Source: Rhizomonospora bruguierae
Lineage (GTDB): Bacteria > Actinomycetota > Actinomycetes > Mycobacteriales > Micromonosporaceae
Assembly: GCF_018397995.1 (NCBI RefSeq)
Contig: NZ_BBQH01000040.1
Span: forward strand, 1-64,000
Direction of reading: 5' to 3'
Length of the DNA: 64,000 bases
In this document: positions 35,457 to 44,421 of the stretch, one piece after another
Layout of the letters: every line of letters starts with the position of its first letter
Numbering within the stretch: the stretch's first letter is position 1
Translations under genes and position numbers: made by a program
Notes under the pieces: generated by a model
The model's database searches: none
Seen by the model: only the letters and a program-made list of their open reading frames with translations
Told to the model about the DNA's origin: nothing

Positions 35457-36502
35457 CCACCATTCCCGACGCCCGCACCAGCTCCAGCGCCGCCGGCGAG
35501 CGGCACCTGCTGCTCGACCCGGGCATGGACCTGACCCTGCGGCCGATGCGCTACCCGCGCTTCTTCGACCGCTTCCGGGACGCCATCAAGAACACCTGGA
35601 CCGTCGAGGAGGTCGACCTGCACTCCGACCTCGCCGACCTGCACAAGCTGTCGCCCGCCGAGCAGCACCTGGTCTCGCGGCTGGTCGCCTTCTTCGCCAC
35701 CGGCGACACCATCGTCGCGAACAACCTGGTGCTCAACCTCTACCAGCACGTCAACTCGCCCGAGGGCCGGCTCTACCTCTCCCGGCAACTGTTCGAGGAG
35801 GCCGTGCACGTCCAGTTCTACCTGAACCTGCTCGACACCTACGTGCCCGACGAGCAGGAGCGGTTCGAGGCGTTCGCCGCGGTGGAGAACATCCCGTCGA
35901 TCGCCCGCAAGGCGGAGTTCTGCTTCAAGTGGATCGACTCGATCTTCGAGCTGCGGGAGCTGAGGACGAAGGAGGACCGGCGGGCCTTCCTGCTCAACCT
36001 GATCTGCTTCGCGGCGTGCATCGAGGGCCTGTTCTTCTACGGCGCCTTCGCGTACGTGTACTTCCTGCGCTCCCGGGGGCTCCTGCACGGGCTGGCGAGC
36101 GGCACCAACTGGGTGTTCCGCGACGAGTCCATGCACATGGCGTTCGCGTTCGACGTGGTCGACACCGTCCGCGCGGAGGAGCCGGACCTGTTCGACGCGC
36201 GGATGGAGCAGCAGGTCAGGGAGATGCTCGCCGAGGCCGTCGAGTGCGAGGTCCAGTTCGCCGAGGACCTGCTGGAGCAGGGCGTCTCCGGCATGTCCCC
36301 GGCCGACATGCGCGAGTACCTCCAGCACGTCGCGGACCGGCGCCTGGCCGCGCTCGGCATCGAACCGCTCTACGGCAGCGGGAACCCGTTCGCCTTCATG
36401 GAACTGCAGGACGTGCAGGAGCTGTCGAACTTCTTCGAACGCCGCGTCTCGGCCTACCAGGTCGGCGTCACCGGCACGGTCGGCTTCGACGACGACTTCT
36501 GA
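35453..36502 (+). CDS. nrdB: Class I ribonucleoside-diphosphate reductase, beta subunit
   Basis: The radical-generating partner of NrdA. 349 residues with the dimetal/tyrosyl-radical layout: ATGDTIVANN (Asp ligand), EEAVHVQFYLNLL (E-x-x-H with the radical Tyr four residues after His), FAACIEGLFFYGAF and FRDESMHMAF (E-x-x-H). The acidic C-terminus GFDDDF is the usual NrdA-docking tail. The GTG start lies inside the nrdA stop (GTGA overlap), so translation is coupled. A strong hairpin ends the operon before the metE riboswitch. Confidence 0.96.
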   Translation: MTTIPDARTSSSAAGERHLLLDPGMDLTLRPMRYPRFFDRFRDAIKNTWTVEEVDLHSDLADLHKLSPAEQHLVSRLVAFFATGDTIVANNLVLNLYQHVNSPEGRLYLSRQLFEEAVHVQFYLNLLDTYVPDEQERFEAFAAVENIPSIARKAEFCFKWIDSIFELRELRTKEDRRAFLLNLICFAACIEGLFFYGAFAYVYFLRSRGLLHGLASGTNWVFRDESMHMAFAFDVVDTVRAEEPDLFDARMEQQVREMLAEAVECEVQFAEDLLEQGVSGMSPADMREYLQHVADRRLAALGIEPLYGSGNPFAFMELQDVQELSNFFERRVSAYQVGVTGTVGFDDDF

Positions 36503-36515
36503 TCCGCTGCTTCCC

Positions 36516-36555
36516 GCCGCCGTCCCGGGCGATTCTCATTGCCCAGGACGGCGGC
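36516..36555 (+). terminator. Terminator of nrdAB
   Basis: A 10-bp stem (GCCGCCGTCC at 36516-36525 with 36546-36555) plus an inner GGGC/GCCC extension and a 10-nt loop, 13 nt past the nrdB stop. A further GGCGGC/GCCGCC hairpin overlaps its right arm. Confidence 0.75.
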
Positions 36556-36590
36556 GGCTCCGCCGCCGATCCCGGTACGATGGCCGGCAG

Positions 36591-36777
36591 TGCTGGTTCG
36601 CCCCGACCGCCACGGACGGGGCGTCGCAAGAGGGAACCCGGTGCGAGTCCGGGACTGCCCCGCAGCGGTAAGCGGGAACGAACGCCGTCATGAAGCACTG
36701 GGCCCGCCCGGGCCTGGGAAGCGACGGCCGGTAGGCGACCTTCGGGTCATGCCCGCGAGTCCGAAGACCTGCCAGCG
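36591..36777 (+). promoter_or_regulatory. Cobalamin riboswitch 2, upstream of metE
   Basis: Conserved blocks: GCTGGTTCG, AGAGGGAACCCGGTGCGAG, TCCGGGACTGCCCCGC, GGGAACG, CACTGGG, CCTGGGAAGCGACGGCCGG, GAGTCCGAAGACCTGCC. A 9-bp hairpin with a 3-nt loop (36780-36800, one G-U) follows. metE starts about 120 nt further on. MetE is the B12-independent methionine synthase, so repression by B12 is the expected logic. Confidence 0.95.
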
Positions 36778-36899
36778 CCGCGCACACCGCCGGTGTGTGC
36801 CGTCGGCGGCCTCTCGGGAGGGCCCGGGCGGAAGCCGGTACCCCGCGTACCTCGCCTTCCCCCTCCCGCTCGCCGGGAACTTCGAGGGAAGGACCCCTT

Positions 36900-39140
36900 G
36901 TGAGCACCACCTTCGGGCAGAGCACCGTGCTCGGCTACCCGCGCATCGGCGCCAACCGGGAACTGAAAAAGGCCGTCGAGGCCTACTGGGCCGGCAGGAT
37001 CGACGCCGACGCCCTGGCAGCGACCGCCGCCGGGCTGCGGGCCGAGGTCTGGCAGACGCTGCGTGACGCCCGCCTGGACGCGATCCCGTCGAACACGTTC
37101 TCCTACTACGACCACATGCTCGACACCGCCGTCGCGGTCGGCGCCGTCCCGGAGCGGTTCCGCCGGCTGGGCCTGACGGACCTGGACACCTACTTCGCGA
37201 TGGCCCGCGGCGTCGACGCCGAGCCGGCCCTCGAACTGACCAAGTGGTTCGACACCAACTACCACTACCTGGTTCCCGAGATCGGCCCGGACACCGTCTT
37301 CACCGCCAACCCCGAGAAGGCCCTGCGGGAGTACGCCGAGGCGAGCGCGCTGGGGATCACCACCCGCCCGGTGTTCGTCGGCCCGGCCACGTTCCTGCTG
37401 CTGGCCAAGGGCGCCGACCCGTTCGCGCGGCTCGACGACCTGGTCGACACGTACGCGCGGATTCTGGCCGCCCTGGCCGACGCCGGTGTCGCGTGGGTGC
37501 AACTGGACGAACCCGCCTACGTGGCGGACCGCACCGCCGCCGAGATCGACGCGCTCCGCGCCGTCTACACCCGGCTCGGGGACCTGGCACACCGGCCGCA
37601 GATCTTCGTGGCCACCTACTTCGGTGAACTCGGCGCCGCCCTGCCGGCCCTGCTCGACACCCCGATCGAGGCGGTCGGCCTGGACCTCGTCGCCGGCCCC
37701 GGCAACCTGCGGTGGCTGGCCGCCGCCCGCTCACTGCGCGGCAAGACGATCGTCGCCGGGCTCGTCGACGGGCACAACATCTGGCGCGCCGACCTGCGCA
37801 AGGCCGTCACCACCGGCGCGACGGTCACCGCCCTCGCCGACCACGTCGCCGTCTCCTCCTCGTGTTCGCTGCTGCACGTCCCGGTGGACCTGTCCGCCGA
37901 GACCCGCCTCGACCCGCACCTGTACGAGCGGCTCGCGTTCGCCCGGCAGAAGGTCGACGAGGTCGTCCTGCTCGGGAAGGCGCTGCGCGACGGCACCGCC
38001 CAGCTGCCCGAACCGCCGCCCCCGCCCCCGGCCGCGTGGCGGCACGACGACGTGCGCGGCCGGCTCGCCGCGCTGGCCCCGGCAAACCGGCGGCGCGGCG
38101 AGTACACCGAGCGGGCCGCCGCCCAGCAGGAACGGCTCACCCTGCCGCCGCTGCCCACCACCACCATCGGCTCCTTCCCGCAGACCGCCGAACTGCGCAA
38201 GGCCCGCGCCGAACTACGCGCCGGCACCCTCGACGACGCCGGCTACGCCCAGCGGATGCGGGCCGAGGTCGAGCACGTCATCCGCCTCCAGGAGCAGCTC
38301 GGCCTGGACGTGCTGGTGCACGGCGAGCCGGAACGCAACGACATGGTGCAGTACTTCGGCGAGCAACTCGACGGCTTCGCCGCCACCGACAACGGCTGGG
38401 TCCAGTCCTACGGTTCCCGCTGCGTGCGCCCACCCATCATCTACGGCGACGTGGCCCGCAAGGCGCCGATGACGGTCGCCTGGTCCACCTACGCGCAGTC
38501 GCTGACCACCAAGCCGGTCAAGGGCATGCTCACCGGACCGGTCACCATGCTGGCCTGGTCGTTCGTGCGCACCGACCAGCCCCGGGCCGACACCGCCGAC
38601 CAGGTCGCGCTCGCCCTGCGCGACGAGTGCCGCGACCTGGAGGCCGCCGGCATCCGGGTCATCCAGGTCGACGAACCGGCCCTGCGGGAGACCCTCCCGC
38701 TGCGCCAGGCCGACCAGAAGTCCTACCTGGACTGGGCCGTCGCCGCCTTCCGGCTGGCCACCAGCGGCGTCGCCGACAGCACCCAGATCCACACCCACCT
38801 CTGCTACAGCGAATTCGGCGACGTCATCACCGCCATCGACGCCCTCGATGCCGACGTCACCAGCATCGAGGCGTCGCGCTCCAAGATGGAGGTACTCGAC
38901 GACCTGGCCGCCATCGGGTACCGCCGCGGCGTCGGCCCCGGCGTGTGGGACATCCACTCCCCGCGCGTCCCGGCCCTGGACGAGGTGGTCGAAGCGCTGC
39001 GCCGGGCGGTCGCCGCCGTCCCCGCGCGGCGGCTCTGGGTCAACCCGGACTGCGGCCTCAAGACCCGCGGCTACCCCGAGGTCGAAGCCTCGCTGCGCCA
39101 CCTCGTCGCCGCCGCGGCCGAGGTCCGCGGACAGTCCTGA
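36900..39140 (+). CDS. metE: Cobalamin-independent methionine synthase
   Basis: Transfers a methyl group from 5-methyltetrahydropteroyl-triglutamate to homocysteine, the last step of methionine synthesis. The 746-residue double-barrel protein starts [25 protein letters not shown] and carries VQLDEPA in the N-barrel. The C-barrel has [44 protein letters not shown] (His and Cys zinc ligands) and [11 protein letters not shown] (third Cys ligand). GTG start with GGGAAGGA upstream. The preceding B12 riboswitch provides regulation. Confidence 0.97.
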   Translation: MSTTFGQSTVLGYPRIGANRELKKAVEAYWAGRIDADALAATAAGLRAEVWQTLRDARLDAIPSNTFSYYDHMLDTAVAVGAVPERFRRLGLTDLDTYFAMARGVDAEPALELTKWFDTNYHYLVPEIGPDTVFTANPEKALREYAEASALGITTRPVFVGPATFLLLAKGADPFARLDDLVDTYARILAALADAGVAWVQLDEPAYVADRTAAEIDALRAVYTRLGDLAHRPQIFVATYFGELGAALPALLDTPIEAVGLDLVAGPGNLRWLAAARSLRGKTIVAGLVDGHNIWRADLRKAVTTGATVTALADHVAVSSSCSLLHVPVDLSAETRLDPHLYERLAFARQKVDEVVLLGKALRDGTAQLPEPPPPPPAAWRHDDVRGRLAALAPANRRRGEYTERAAAQQERLTLPPLPTTTIGSFPQTAELRKARAELRAGTLDDAGYAQRMRAEVEHVIRLQEQLGLDVLVHGEPERNDMVQYFGEQLDGFAATDNGWVQSYGSRCVRPPIIYGDVARKAPMTVAWSTYAQSLTTKPVKGMLTGPVTMLAWSFVRTDQPRADTADQVALALRDECRDLEAAGIRVIQVDEPALRETLPLRQADQKSYLDWAVAAFRLATSGVADSTQIHTHLCYSEFGDVITAIDALDADVTSIEASRSKMEVLDDLAAIGYRRGVGPGVWDIHSPRVPALDEVVEALRRAVAAVPARRLWVNPDCGLKTRGYPEVEASLRHLVAAAAEVRGQS

Positions 39141-39144
39141 CAAC

Positions 39145-39179
39145 GAGTGAGCCGGGTGACGCTGCCACCCGGCTCACTC
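39145..39179 (+). terminator. Terminator of metE
   Basis: A perfect 14-bp stem (GAGTGAGCCGGGTG at 39145-39158, CACCCGGCTCACTC at 39166-39179) with a 7-nt loop, 5 nt after the stop codon. It probably also serves the convergent DUF433 gene. Confidence 0.85.
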
Positions 39180-39217
39180 GCGTCAGGCCAGCGAAACCTC
39201 GGCAGGCTTGACCCTGC

Positions 39218-39886
39218 TCACGCCGCCCGCTGGGAATTCTCGTACGCCAGCGCCCACCGCACATCGGGCACATCGAGCCGGTACATCTCCGCGATCTCGT
39301 CGACGTCCAGCCCCGCCTCGTCCTGCTCCCAGAGCACCTCGGTGCTGATTCCCTTGATCGAGGGCCGACCGAACCGGACATCCGGCAGGATCCGTACCGG
39401 GGACTGAGGGTTGGGGTCCGGTCGCCAGCCGGCGGCGACGTCACCGTCCCAGGTGATCCGCTCGACGAACGCCGCCGACGGCGGAGTGAGCAGCAACTGG
39501 TTGCCCACTGCGGCCACCAGGCAATACTCCGGGTCGAGGCCAGCTTCGGCCTGCGCCTGCAGCACGAGTTTCTTGCCGGCGACGTAGGGACGGCGGTCGG
39601 CGAGCGGGTAGGGCACCCCGAACTGCTCGCGGAGCAGATCGATGAACGCCCGCAACTCGACCATCGGTACCCGGTGGGTACGGCGGTACGCCCGCAGAAG
39701 CCCCGCCTCAACGAACTCGGCCCAGGTCACCGAACGGGCGCCGCGCGACTCGGTCCGCAGCACGGGCTTGTAGCTGCGCCCTCTGCGCTCGCCTCCCTCC
39801 AGCCAGTAGTGCAGCGTCGACTGGGCGACCCGTAGCAGCCGGGCAGCCTCCGCCTCCGAGAAGACCTCATGCTCCAGGACGCTCAC
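39218..39886 (-). CDS. HTH/DUF433 protein, orphan antitoxin-like
   Basis: 222 residues. The N-terminus has a MerR-like winged helix (FSEAEAARLLRVAQSTLHYWLEGG), a helical middle part (RTHRVPMVELRAFIDLLREQFGVPYPLA), and the C-terminal DUF433 module (PDVRFGRPSIKGISTEVLWEQDEAGLDVDEIAEMYRLDVPDVRWALAYE). DUF433 proteins often act as VapB-like antitoxins next to a PIN or DUF5615 toxin. No such toxin gene lies beside it: metE is on one side and a monooxygenase on the other. It may be a free-standing regulator or an orphan antitoxin. Confidence 0.88.
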   Translation of the reverse strand: MSVLEHEVFSEAEAARLLRVAQSTLHYWLEGGERRGRSYKPVLRTESRGARSVTWAEFVEAGLLRAYRRTHRVPMVELRAFIDLLREQFGVPYPLADRRPYVAGKKLVLQAQAEAGLDPEYCLVAAVGNQLLLTPPSAAFVERITWDGDVAAGWRPDPNPQSPVRILPDVRFGRPSIKGISTEVLWEQDEAGLDVDEIAEMYRLDVPDVRWALAYENSQRAA

Positions 39887-40031
39887 CCATCGGCCCAGTT
39901 TCCCACGCTCCCCGGCGGGGAGGGGGAACGGCAGGCACGCGTCGACATCCGCCGCCGATGAGCCAGCGCGCGACGATGCGATCGACTGCTGGAACGCGGC
40001 GTCGCGTTCATGGTTCGGGTAGTTGGCCGGA

Positions 40032-41150
40032 TCAGGACGATCGGCGGCCCGGCAGCAACCTCGCCATCGCGTTACGGGTGGCGAGGCCCGCCCGGCTCTT
40101 TGGGATCAACATCGCCGCCGCGAGGCGGGCGCCGCGCTTCCGGGGATCGGTGCGGCGCCGGTGCTCGGCCTCGTAGCGCCGGAAAGCAGCGACGTGGTCG
40201 CTCTCGGCGAGAGCGGCAGCCAGCGTGCGGGCGCCGGCGATGGCCATGCTCGAACCGTCGCCCAGCAGCGAGACGGAGGCCGCCGCGTCGCCCAGCAGCA
40301 CCACCCGCCCGGCCGACCAGGACGGCAGCACCACCTTGCAGACGGCGTCGAAGTAGAGGTCCTCCGTCCGCTGGGCCCGGGCCAGCAACTCGGGCACCCG
40401 CCAGCCGCGCTCCCCCGCGTACGCCTCGGCGAGGATCCGTCGATGCTGGGCGGAGTCGCGGTAGTCGAAGTCGGGGATGACGGGGTGCCGGAAGATGAAC
40501 GCCACGCCCGCTTCGCCGCGGACGGGATGCACCGCGACGAGCCGGCCCGGCGTGTTGTGGAGCAGCACGTCGTGCGGCTCGTCGGGCGGTTCACCGAGCG
40601 GTGTGGTGGCCACGTAGATGCCGAGGTGGCGCACGAAATCGCGCTCCGGGCCGAAGGCGAGCCGGCGCACCACGGAGTGCAGCCCGTCCGCCCCGACGAC
40701 CAGGTCGAACCGGCGGGCCGGGCCGCGTTCGAAGGTGACGTCCACCCCGCCCGGGTCCTGGTCGAACCGGGTGATGGTGTCGTCGTAGACGAACTCGGCG
40801 TCGTCGCGGGCCGCCCGGTGCAGGATCCGGGCGAGGTCGGCGCGGGGCACCTCGACCTCGCTGGTGCCGGCCGGGCTGCGGGTGGCGGGCATCGAGATCC
40901 GGCGGCTGAGCCGGCCGGACGAGTCGACGAACCGCACGCCGGCCGTCTGGGTGGCCGCCGCGCGCAGGGCTTCGACCAGGCCCATCTGCTCGACCACCGG
41001 AAGGGCCGGCCCGCGTACGTCGACCGGGTTGCCGCTGGATCGCTGCCCGGTCGCGCGCTCGACAACCGTGGGTCGGAACCCCGCGCGGGCCAGCCAGTAG
41101 GCGAGCGTCGGGCCGGCCACGCCGGCTCCGGAGATCAGCACCTTCCGCAT
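40032..41150 (-). CDS. FAD-dependent aromatic-type monooxygenase
   Basis: A 372-residue flavoprotein monooxygenase of the PHBH/PheA-TfdB type. It has the N-terminal Rossmann GAGVAGPTLAYWLARAGF, the DG motif LVVGADGLHSVVRRLAFG and the second FAD-binding motif VVLLGDAAASVSLLGDGSS. The substrate is unknown; relatives modify phenols, tetracyclines or other polyketides. It is divergent from a TetR gene, with starts 74 bp apart and matching operator copies between them. A TAAACT -10 lies 6 nt before its ATG, so it is probably leaderless. Confidence 0.92.
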   Translation of the reverse strand: MRKVLISGAGVAGPTLAYWLARAGFRPTVVERATGQRSSGNPVDVRGPALPVVEQMGLVEALRAAATQTAGVRFVDSSGRLSRRISMPATRSPAGTSEVEVPRADLARILHRAARDDAEFVYDDTITRFDQDPGGVDVTFERGPARRFDLVVGADGLHSVVRRLAFGPERDFVRHLGIYVATTPLGEPPDEPHDVLLHNTPGRLVAVHPVRGEAGVAFIFRHPVIPDFDYRDSAQHRRILAEAYAGERGWRVPELLARAQRTEDLYFDAVCKVVLPSWSAGRVVLLGDAAASVSLLGDGSSMAIAGARTLAAALAESDHVAAFRRYEAEHRRRTDPRKRGARLAAAMLIPKSRAGLATRNAMARLLPGRRSS

Positions 41151-41156
41151 GACCGG

Positions 41157-41218
41157 AGTTTAGGTGCACTCGATGCAAGACCGCAACGTGTGCAGATTTG
41201 CAGTCAGTGCACTAAACT
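41157..41218. promoter_or_regulatory. Mirrored promoter-operator units of the monooxygenase/TetR divergon
   Basis: AGTGCACCTAAACT (complement of 41157-41170) and AGTGCACTAAACT (41206-41218) are mirror copies. Each ends in a TAAACT -10 hexamer placed 6 nt before its start codon. The GTGCAC core in each copy is itself palindromic. TetR binding would cover both promoters at once. Confidence 0.75.
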
Positions 41219-41224
41219 GCCGCC

Positions 41225-41905
41225 ATGTCACTTCGCGACCGCAAGCGGGCCCGCACCCGCCAGGCGCTGATCGACGCCGCCGCCGAGCTGTTCGCGCGGA
41301 AGGGCTACGAGGCAACCACGATCGCCGACATCGCGGCCACCGCCGACATCGGCGCCCGCACCTTCTTCAGCTACTTCCCGAGCAAGGAGGATCTGCTCTT
41401 CCCGGAGGGCGACCGCCGGGTACGCATCGCGGTCGAGGCGATCGCCCACCGGTCGCCCGACGAGGAGCCCGCCGACGTTCTGCTGCGCGCGCTCAGCGCG
41501 GCGAACGACGATAGCGCGGACCTGACCGGCCCGCTCGCCGCCCTGCGGATCCGGTTGACCATGGAGGTGCCCGCGGTCCGCGGGCGCGCCCTTCAACTGC
41601 TGTGGGAAAGCCAGCGCGAGATCGCCGGGCACCTGGCCGCGGCCTACCCCGACCGCTTGACCGAGGTGAGCGCCGCCGCCCTGGTCGGCGCCTTCGTCGG
41701 CGCGGTTACCGGCGCACTTGCCACGCTGATGCGGGATCCGACGCGGCGAGCCGACCCCGCCGCGATCCGCGAATCAATGCAGCGGGCCACCGAGATCGCC
41801 CTGCGTCCGTGGGCGTCGCAGAAGTGCCCGGGCGTGTCCCCACACGCGGGTCAGGTGTCGTACTCGCCGTCCCATGGGGGCACGAAGCCGAGTTCATCCG
41901 GGTAA
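41225..41905 (+). CDS. TetR/AcrR family regulator
   Basis: A 226-residue regulator with an N-terminal TetR domain (RKRARTRQALIDAAAELFARKGYEATTIADIAATADIGARTFFSYFPSKEDLLF) and a helical effector domain (ALQLLWESQREIAGHLAAAY; VGAFVGAVTGALATLMRDP). The last ~28 residues (KCPGVSPHAGQVSYSPSHGG and on) look like read-through into the antisense of a neighbouring gene, so the natural stop may have been lost. It overlaps the convergent hypothetical gene by 55 bp. Probably leaderless, and it presumably represses the adjacent monooxygenase. Confidence 0.92.
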   Translation: MSLRDRKRARTRQALIDAAAELFARKGYEATTIADIAATADIGARTFFSYFPSKEDLLFPEGDRRVRIAVEAIAHRSPDEEPADVLLRALSAANDDSADLTGPLAALRIRLTMEVPAVRGRALQLLWESQREIAGHLAAAYPDRLTEVSAAALVGAFVGAVTGALATLMRDPTRRADPAAIRESMQRATEIALRPWASQKCPGVSPHAGQVSYSPSHGGTKPSSSG

Positions 41906-42213
41906 AGCTCGACACTCTCGCCGAACTCGTCGTCCGTCTCGTCCACGAGACCGAACAGCACACCGTCCAGGACGGTCTGGAACAACCGGATCGCCACGTC
42001 GCCGTAGTGCCTGCCGGGCAGACCGGCGAGCAGCTCGCTCAGCTCGCGCTCGGCTCGGGCAACGGCCGCTTGCTCGCCATCGGCCGTGGTGCCGCCGGAA
42101 GGCGGCAACCACCCCGGCAAGGAACTGACCGTCGACGAAGCGACCGATTGTGTCGGTTTCCCGGTGGTCTGCTTGATACCGCATTCCCTGTCGACCAGCA
42201 CCCGGCGCCGCAA
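41851..42213 (-). CDS. Hypothetical protein, possibly N-terminally eroded
   Basis: 120 residues in the longest reading. Only the last ~70 look like real protein: RAERELSELLAGLPGRHYGDV, then IRLFQTVLDGVLFGLVDETDDEFGESVELYPDE. The segment is acidic and helical with a conserved-looking LFGLVDETDD patch. The first 50 residues are low-complexity and lack coding bias, so the true start is unclear or the 5' end has been lost. No family recognised. It overlaps the end of the convergent TetR gene. Confidence 0.45.
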   Translation of the reverse strand: MRRRVLVDRECGIKQTTGKPTQSVASSTVSSLPGWLPPSGGTTADGEQAAVARAERELSELLAGLPGRHYGDVAIRLFQTVLDGVLFGLVDETDDEFGESVELYPDELGFVPPWDGEYDT

Positions 42214-42254
42214 CCGGCGCGACCGTCCGCGGCTCCACGCCCGACCCGGGGATC

Positions 42255-42412
42255 GTCGGTGAGCCGAAGGGCCGGCGCGGCCCCGGCACGAACGTCCCCG
42301 GCGTGATCGTGGCCGGAACGTTCCGCGCCGAGGGCGAGCGGGTGTTCTGGGACGTCCGCGACCCCGCCAAGGCCGTCGTCAACGAGCTGACCGACGAGGA
42401 CTACGCGCGGTC
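42255..42412 (+). pseudogene. Gene fragment (FWDVRDP-type small protein)
   Basis: A reading frame without a start codon encodes VGEPKGRRGPGTNVPGVIVAG, then TFRAEGERVFWDVRDPAK and VVNELTDEDYARS. It has good coding bias, then collapses into noncoding-like sequence and a stop near 42480. The VPGVIVAG/TFWDVRDP pattern resembles the core of short actinobacterial proteins I recall (VPGV..GTF...FWDVRDP). Both ends are missing, so it is called a remnant. Confidence 0.55.
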
Positions 42413-42438
42413 TTCGGCTGGGATACCACGATGTTCGT

Positions 42439-42618
42439 CTACTCGGACGCGCGGGATCGGCGCCTTATCGTCGGAATAATGAGCGAGGCCCAGACCGCCA
42501 GAATGAGAATGACGGAGATTGACGCGATCGTTGCGTAGTACGGCACACGAACTGCCAGGATCGAGATCGCGATCGCCGAACAAATCAGGCCGAGAACTAG
42601 GTTGATACGGGGGCTCAT
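42439..42618 (-). CDS. Small two-helix membrane protein
   Basis: 59 residues, MSPRINLVLGLICSAIAISI followed by a second hydrophobic helix (ATIASISVILILAVWASLII) and a basic tail (RRRSRASE). The start is preceded by AAGGGAAAG. The region is markedly less GC-rich than its surroundings, suggesting recent acquisition. Function unknown; it resembles many small actinobacterial DUF-type membrane proteins only in general form. Confidence 0.6.
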   Translation of the reverse strand: MSPRINLVLGLICSAIAISILAVRVPYYATIASISVILILAVWASLIIPTIRRRSRASE

Positions 42619-42688
42619 CCGCTTTCCCTTCGCGGTTTTATCAGTGTTCATCCGGTCCCATACGGAACAGGCGGGGTGGTCCCATGTT

Positions 42689-43327
42689 TCAGAACACCCG
42701 TTCGGCCCGCTCCCGTCCGGTCCGGTCGGTCACCCGGAAGCCGTGCAGGGAGACGGCTTCCGCATCGATGTCGCCCGGGTCTCGGCGGCCTTCGACCACG
42801 AAGCCGAACAGCGCCCGCAGCGCCCGCTCACCCAACTCGAGCGGATGGAACGGCAACCGATACGGATCCGGGTTCTGGCCGGCCCAGAGCGGCAGCTCGA
42901 AGTCGTACGGTTCGCCGATGTTCTCCTCGATGCCGCCGTCCGTTGACAGGCTGAGCGAGCGGATGAGTTTCCCGTCCTCCCAGACGGCGAAGCACACCCA
43001 GTCCACCATGGAATGCATCCCGTGCATGATGATCCGCCGACCGGCGCCGGCCGCGCGCGGGTGTTCGGGGAGTTTGGAGGGGCGATCGAGCACCAGCCTG
43101 CGATCGCACAGCAGTTCGGCCCCGGCCAGCACGGTGGCGTAGGTGATGCCGTCTGGCGGGTACGGCCGCTCGAACAGCGTGTCACCCTCGGCGCGCGTCA
43201 CCTCGGACTCCGGGTGGACCCGCCGGACGAGGTCCTCGGCCTCGGCCGGATCGCACGCCGTCGCGCCGCGCAACGCCGGGACCAGGTCCCCATCAGCGAA
43301 CGCAAGCAACGCGGTCTTCGCACCCAT
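42689..43327 (-). CDS. DUF6928 family protein
   Basis: A 212-residue cytosolic protein starting MGAKTALLAFADGDLVPALRGA, an opening I associate with the DUF6928 family in actinobacteria. It contains GITYATVLAGAELLCDRRLVLDRPS, HGMHSMVDWVCFAVWEDGKLIRSLSLS and LPLWAGQNPDPYRLPFHPLELGERALRALFGF. The function of the family is not known. The chosen ATG has GGGGGA 6 nt upstream; another in-frame ATG lies two codons earlier. Confidence 0.82.
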   Translation of the reverse strand: MGAKTALLAFADGDLVPALRGATACDPAEAEDLVRRVHPESEVTRAEGDTLFERPYPPDGITYATVLAGAELLCDRRLVLDRPSKLPEHPRAAGAGRRIIMHGMHSMVDWVCFAVWEDGKLIRSLSLSTDGGIEENIGEPYDFELPLWAGQNPDPYRLPFHPLELGERALRALFGFVVEGRRDPGDIDAEAVSLHGFRVTDRTGRERAERVF

Positions 43328-43506
43328 GCCCATTCCCCCAACCGTCCACTGTGTGATGGTGCCCGGCACGGTACCGGATCCTGGGCCGACCCGATCGGGA
43401 CAGAGTTGACCATTCGTTCACGACCGCGGTGCTTCCTCCGCAACCACCGATCCTCCGGCCCGGCGCGCTCCCGGCGCTCCTCGCGCTCACAGCCACAGAA
43501 AGCGAC

Positions 43507-44310
43507 CTAGCTGAGTCGGGTGAGCAGGATACGACCGCCCTCGTAGATCCCGCCATCGATCGCGATCACCCGGCCGCCGGCATACCACAGCGCTTCCTGA
43601 ACATCCCGCGGCGCCACCCCAAAGTGCTTGGTGAGCGTGCTGTGCCCGTGCACCAGCACGTCACCGCCAAGCACGCGCAGCATCGTTGACACCGGGTCGT
43701 CCGGCCGCGCCGATTCGGCGTCACGGAATGCGCCGCGATCGCTCATCCGCCCGCAGAACTCCAGCCACCTGGCGCCGTCCGAGCAGTTCAACGCCTCGGC
43801 AACGGCCGCGTTCACCGCAGCGATACTCGAACCGAACTCCAGGTACCGCGCCGTGTCGGAATGGACGAGCAGATACCCATCGACGACCGCGACCGCGGGT
43901 AGGCCGGTGATCCAGGCGACATGCTGCGGCGTCAGTCGGCGCAGGTCCTCCTCACGCCCGCCGAACCGCGCCCAACCACCCCGGAACCCGCCCGGCTCGT
44001 CCCACCCCGCGACGGGCGCGTTGCCGAAACGGTGCGCGGCGAGCAGTTGCACCTCATGGTTGCCCAGCAACGCCCGCACCTCACCGCCGGTGGCCGTGGC
44101 GGTCGCCGCCAACTCTCGAATGTCATCAACAACGCCGATACCGTCGGGACCGCGATCGACGTAGTCACCAAGCAGCCACAGTCGGGCATCCCGCCCACAC
44201 CACCGACCGGCACCGTCGATCAATCCCGCGTCACGAAGCGCGTCCCGCAACTCCGACCGGTGACCATGAACATCCGCGACCACATACAGCGGCCTGCTCG
44301 ATCTTGACAT
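43507..44310 (-). CDS. Metallophosphoesterase (calcineurin-like)
   Basis: A 267-residue serine/threonine-phosphatase-like enzyme with all metal motifs: VVADVHGH (D-x-H), LLGDYVDRGPDG (GDxxDRG), ALLGNHEVQ (GNHE), LLVHSDTAR and VLVHGHST (GHS). Two metal ions, usually Mn or Fe/Zn, are expected. It may dephosphorylate proteins, nucleotides or dinucleoside tetraphosphates. A TAGGTT -10-like hexamer is 6 nt before the ATG, so the gene is probably leaderless. Divergent from the frameshifted gene at 44422. Confidence 0.9.
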   Translation of the reverse strand: MSRSSRPLYVVADVHGHRSELRDALRDAGLIDGAGRWCGRDARLWLLGDYVDRGPDGIGVVDDIRELAATATATGGEVRALLGNHEVQLLAAHRFGNAPVAGWDEPGGFRGGWARFGGREEDLRRLTPQHVAWITGLPAVAVVDGYLLVHSDTARYLEFGSSIAAVNAAVAEALNCSDGARWLEFCGRMSDRGAFRDAESARPDDPVSTMLRVLGGDVLVHGHSTLTKHFGVAPRDVQEALWYAGGRVIAIDGGIYEGGRILLTRLS

Positions 44311-44421
44311 CGGGTCAACCTACCCCCGGGCGGCCAACCCGGTAAACGTTCATGGTTGGCGTACCAACGATGGTCGACGCGATGCCGATTTCGTGTCGCA
44401 CCGGGCACGTACTGTGGCCTG

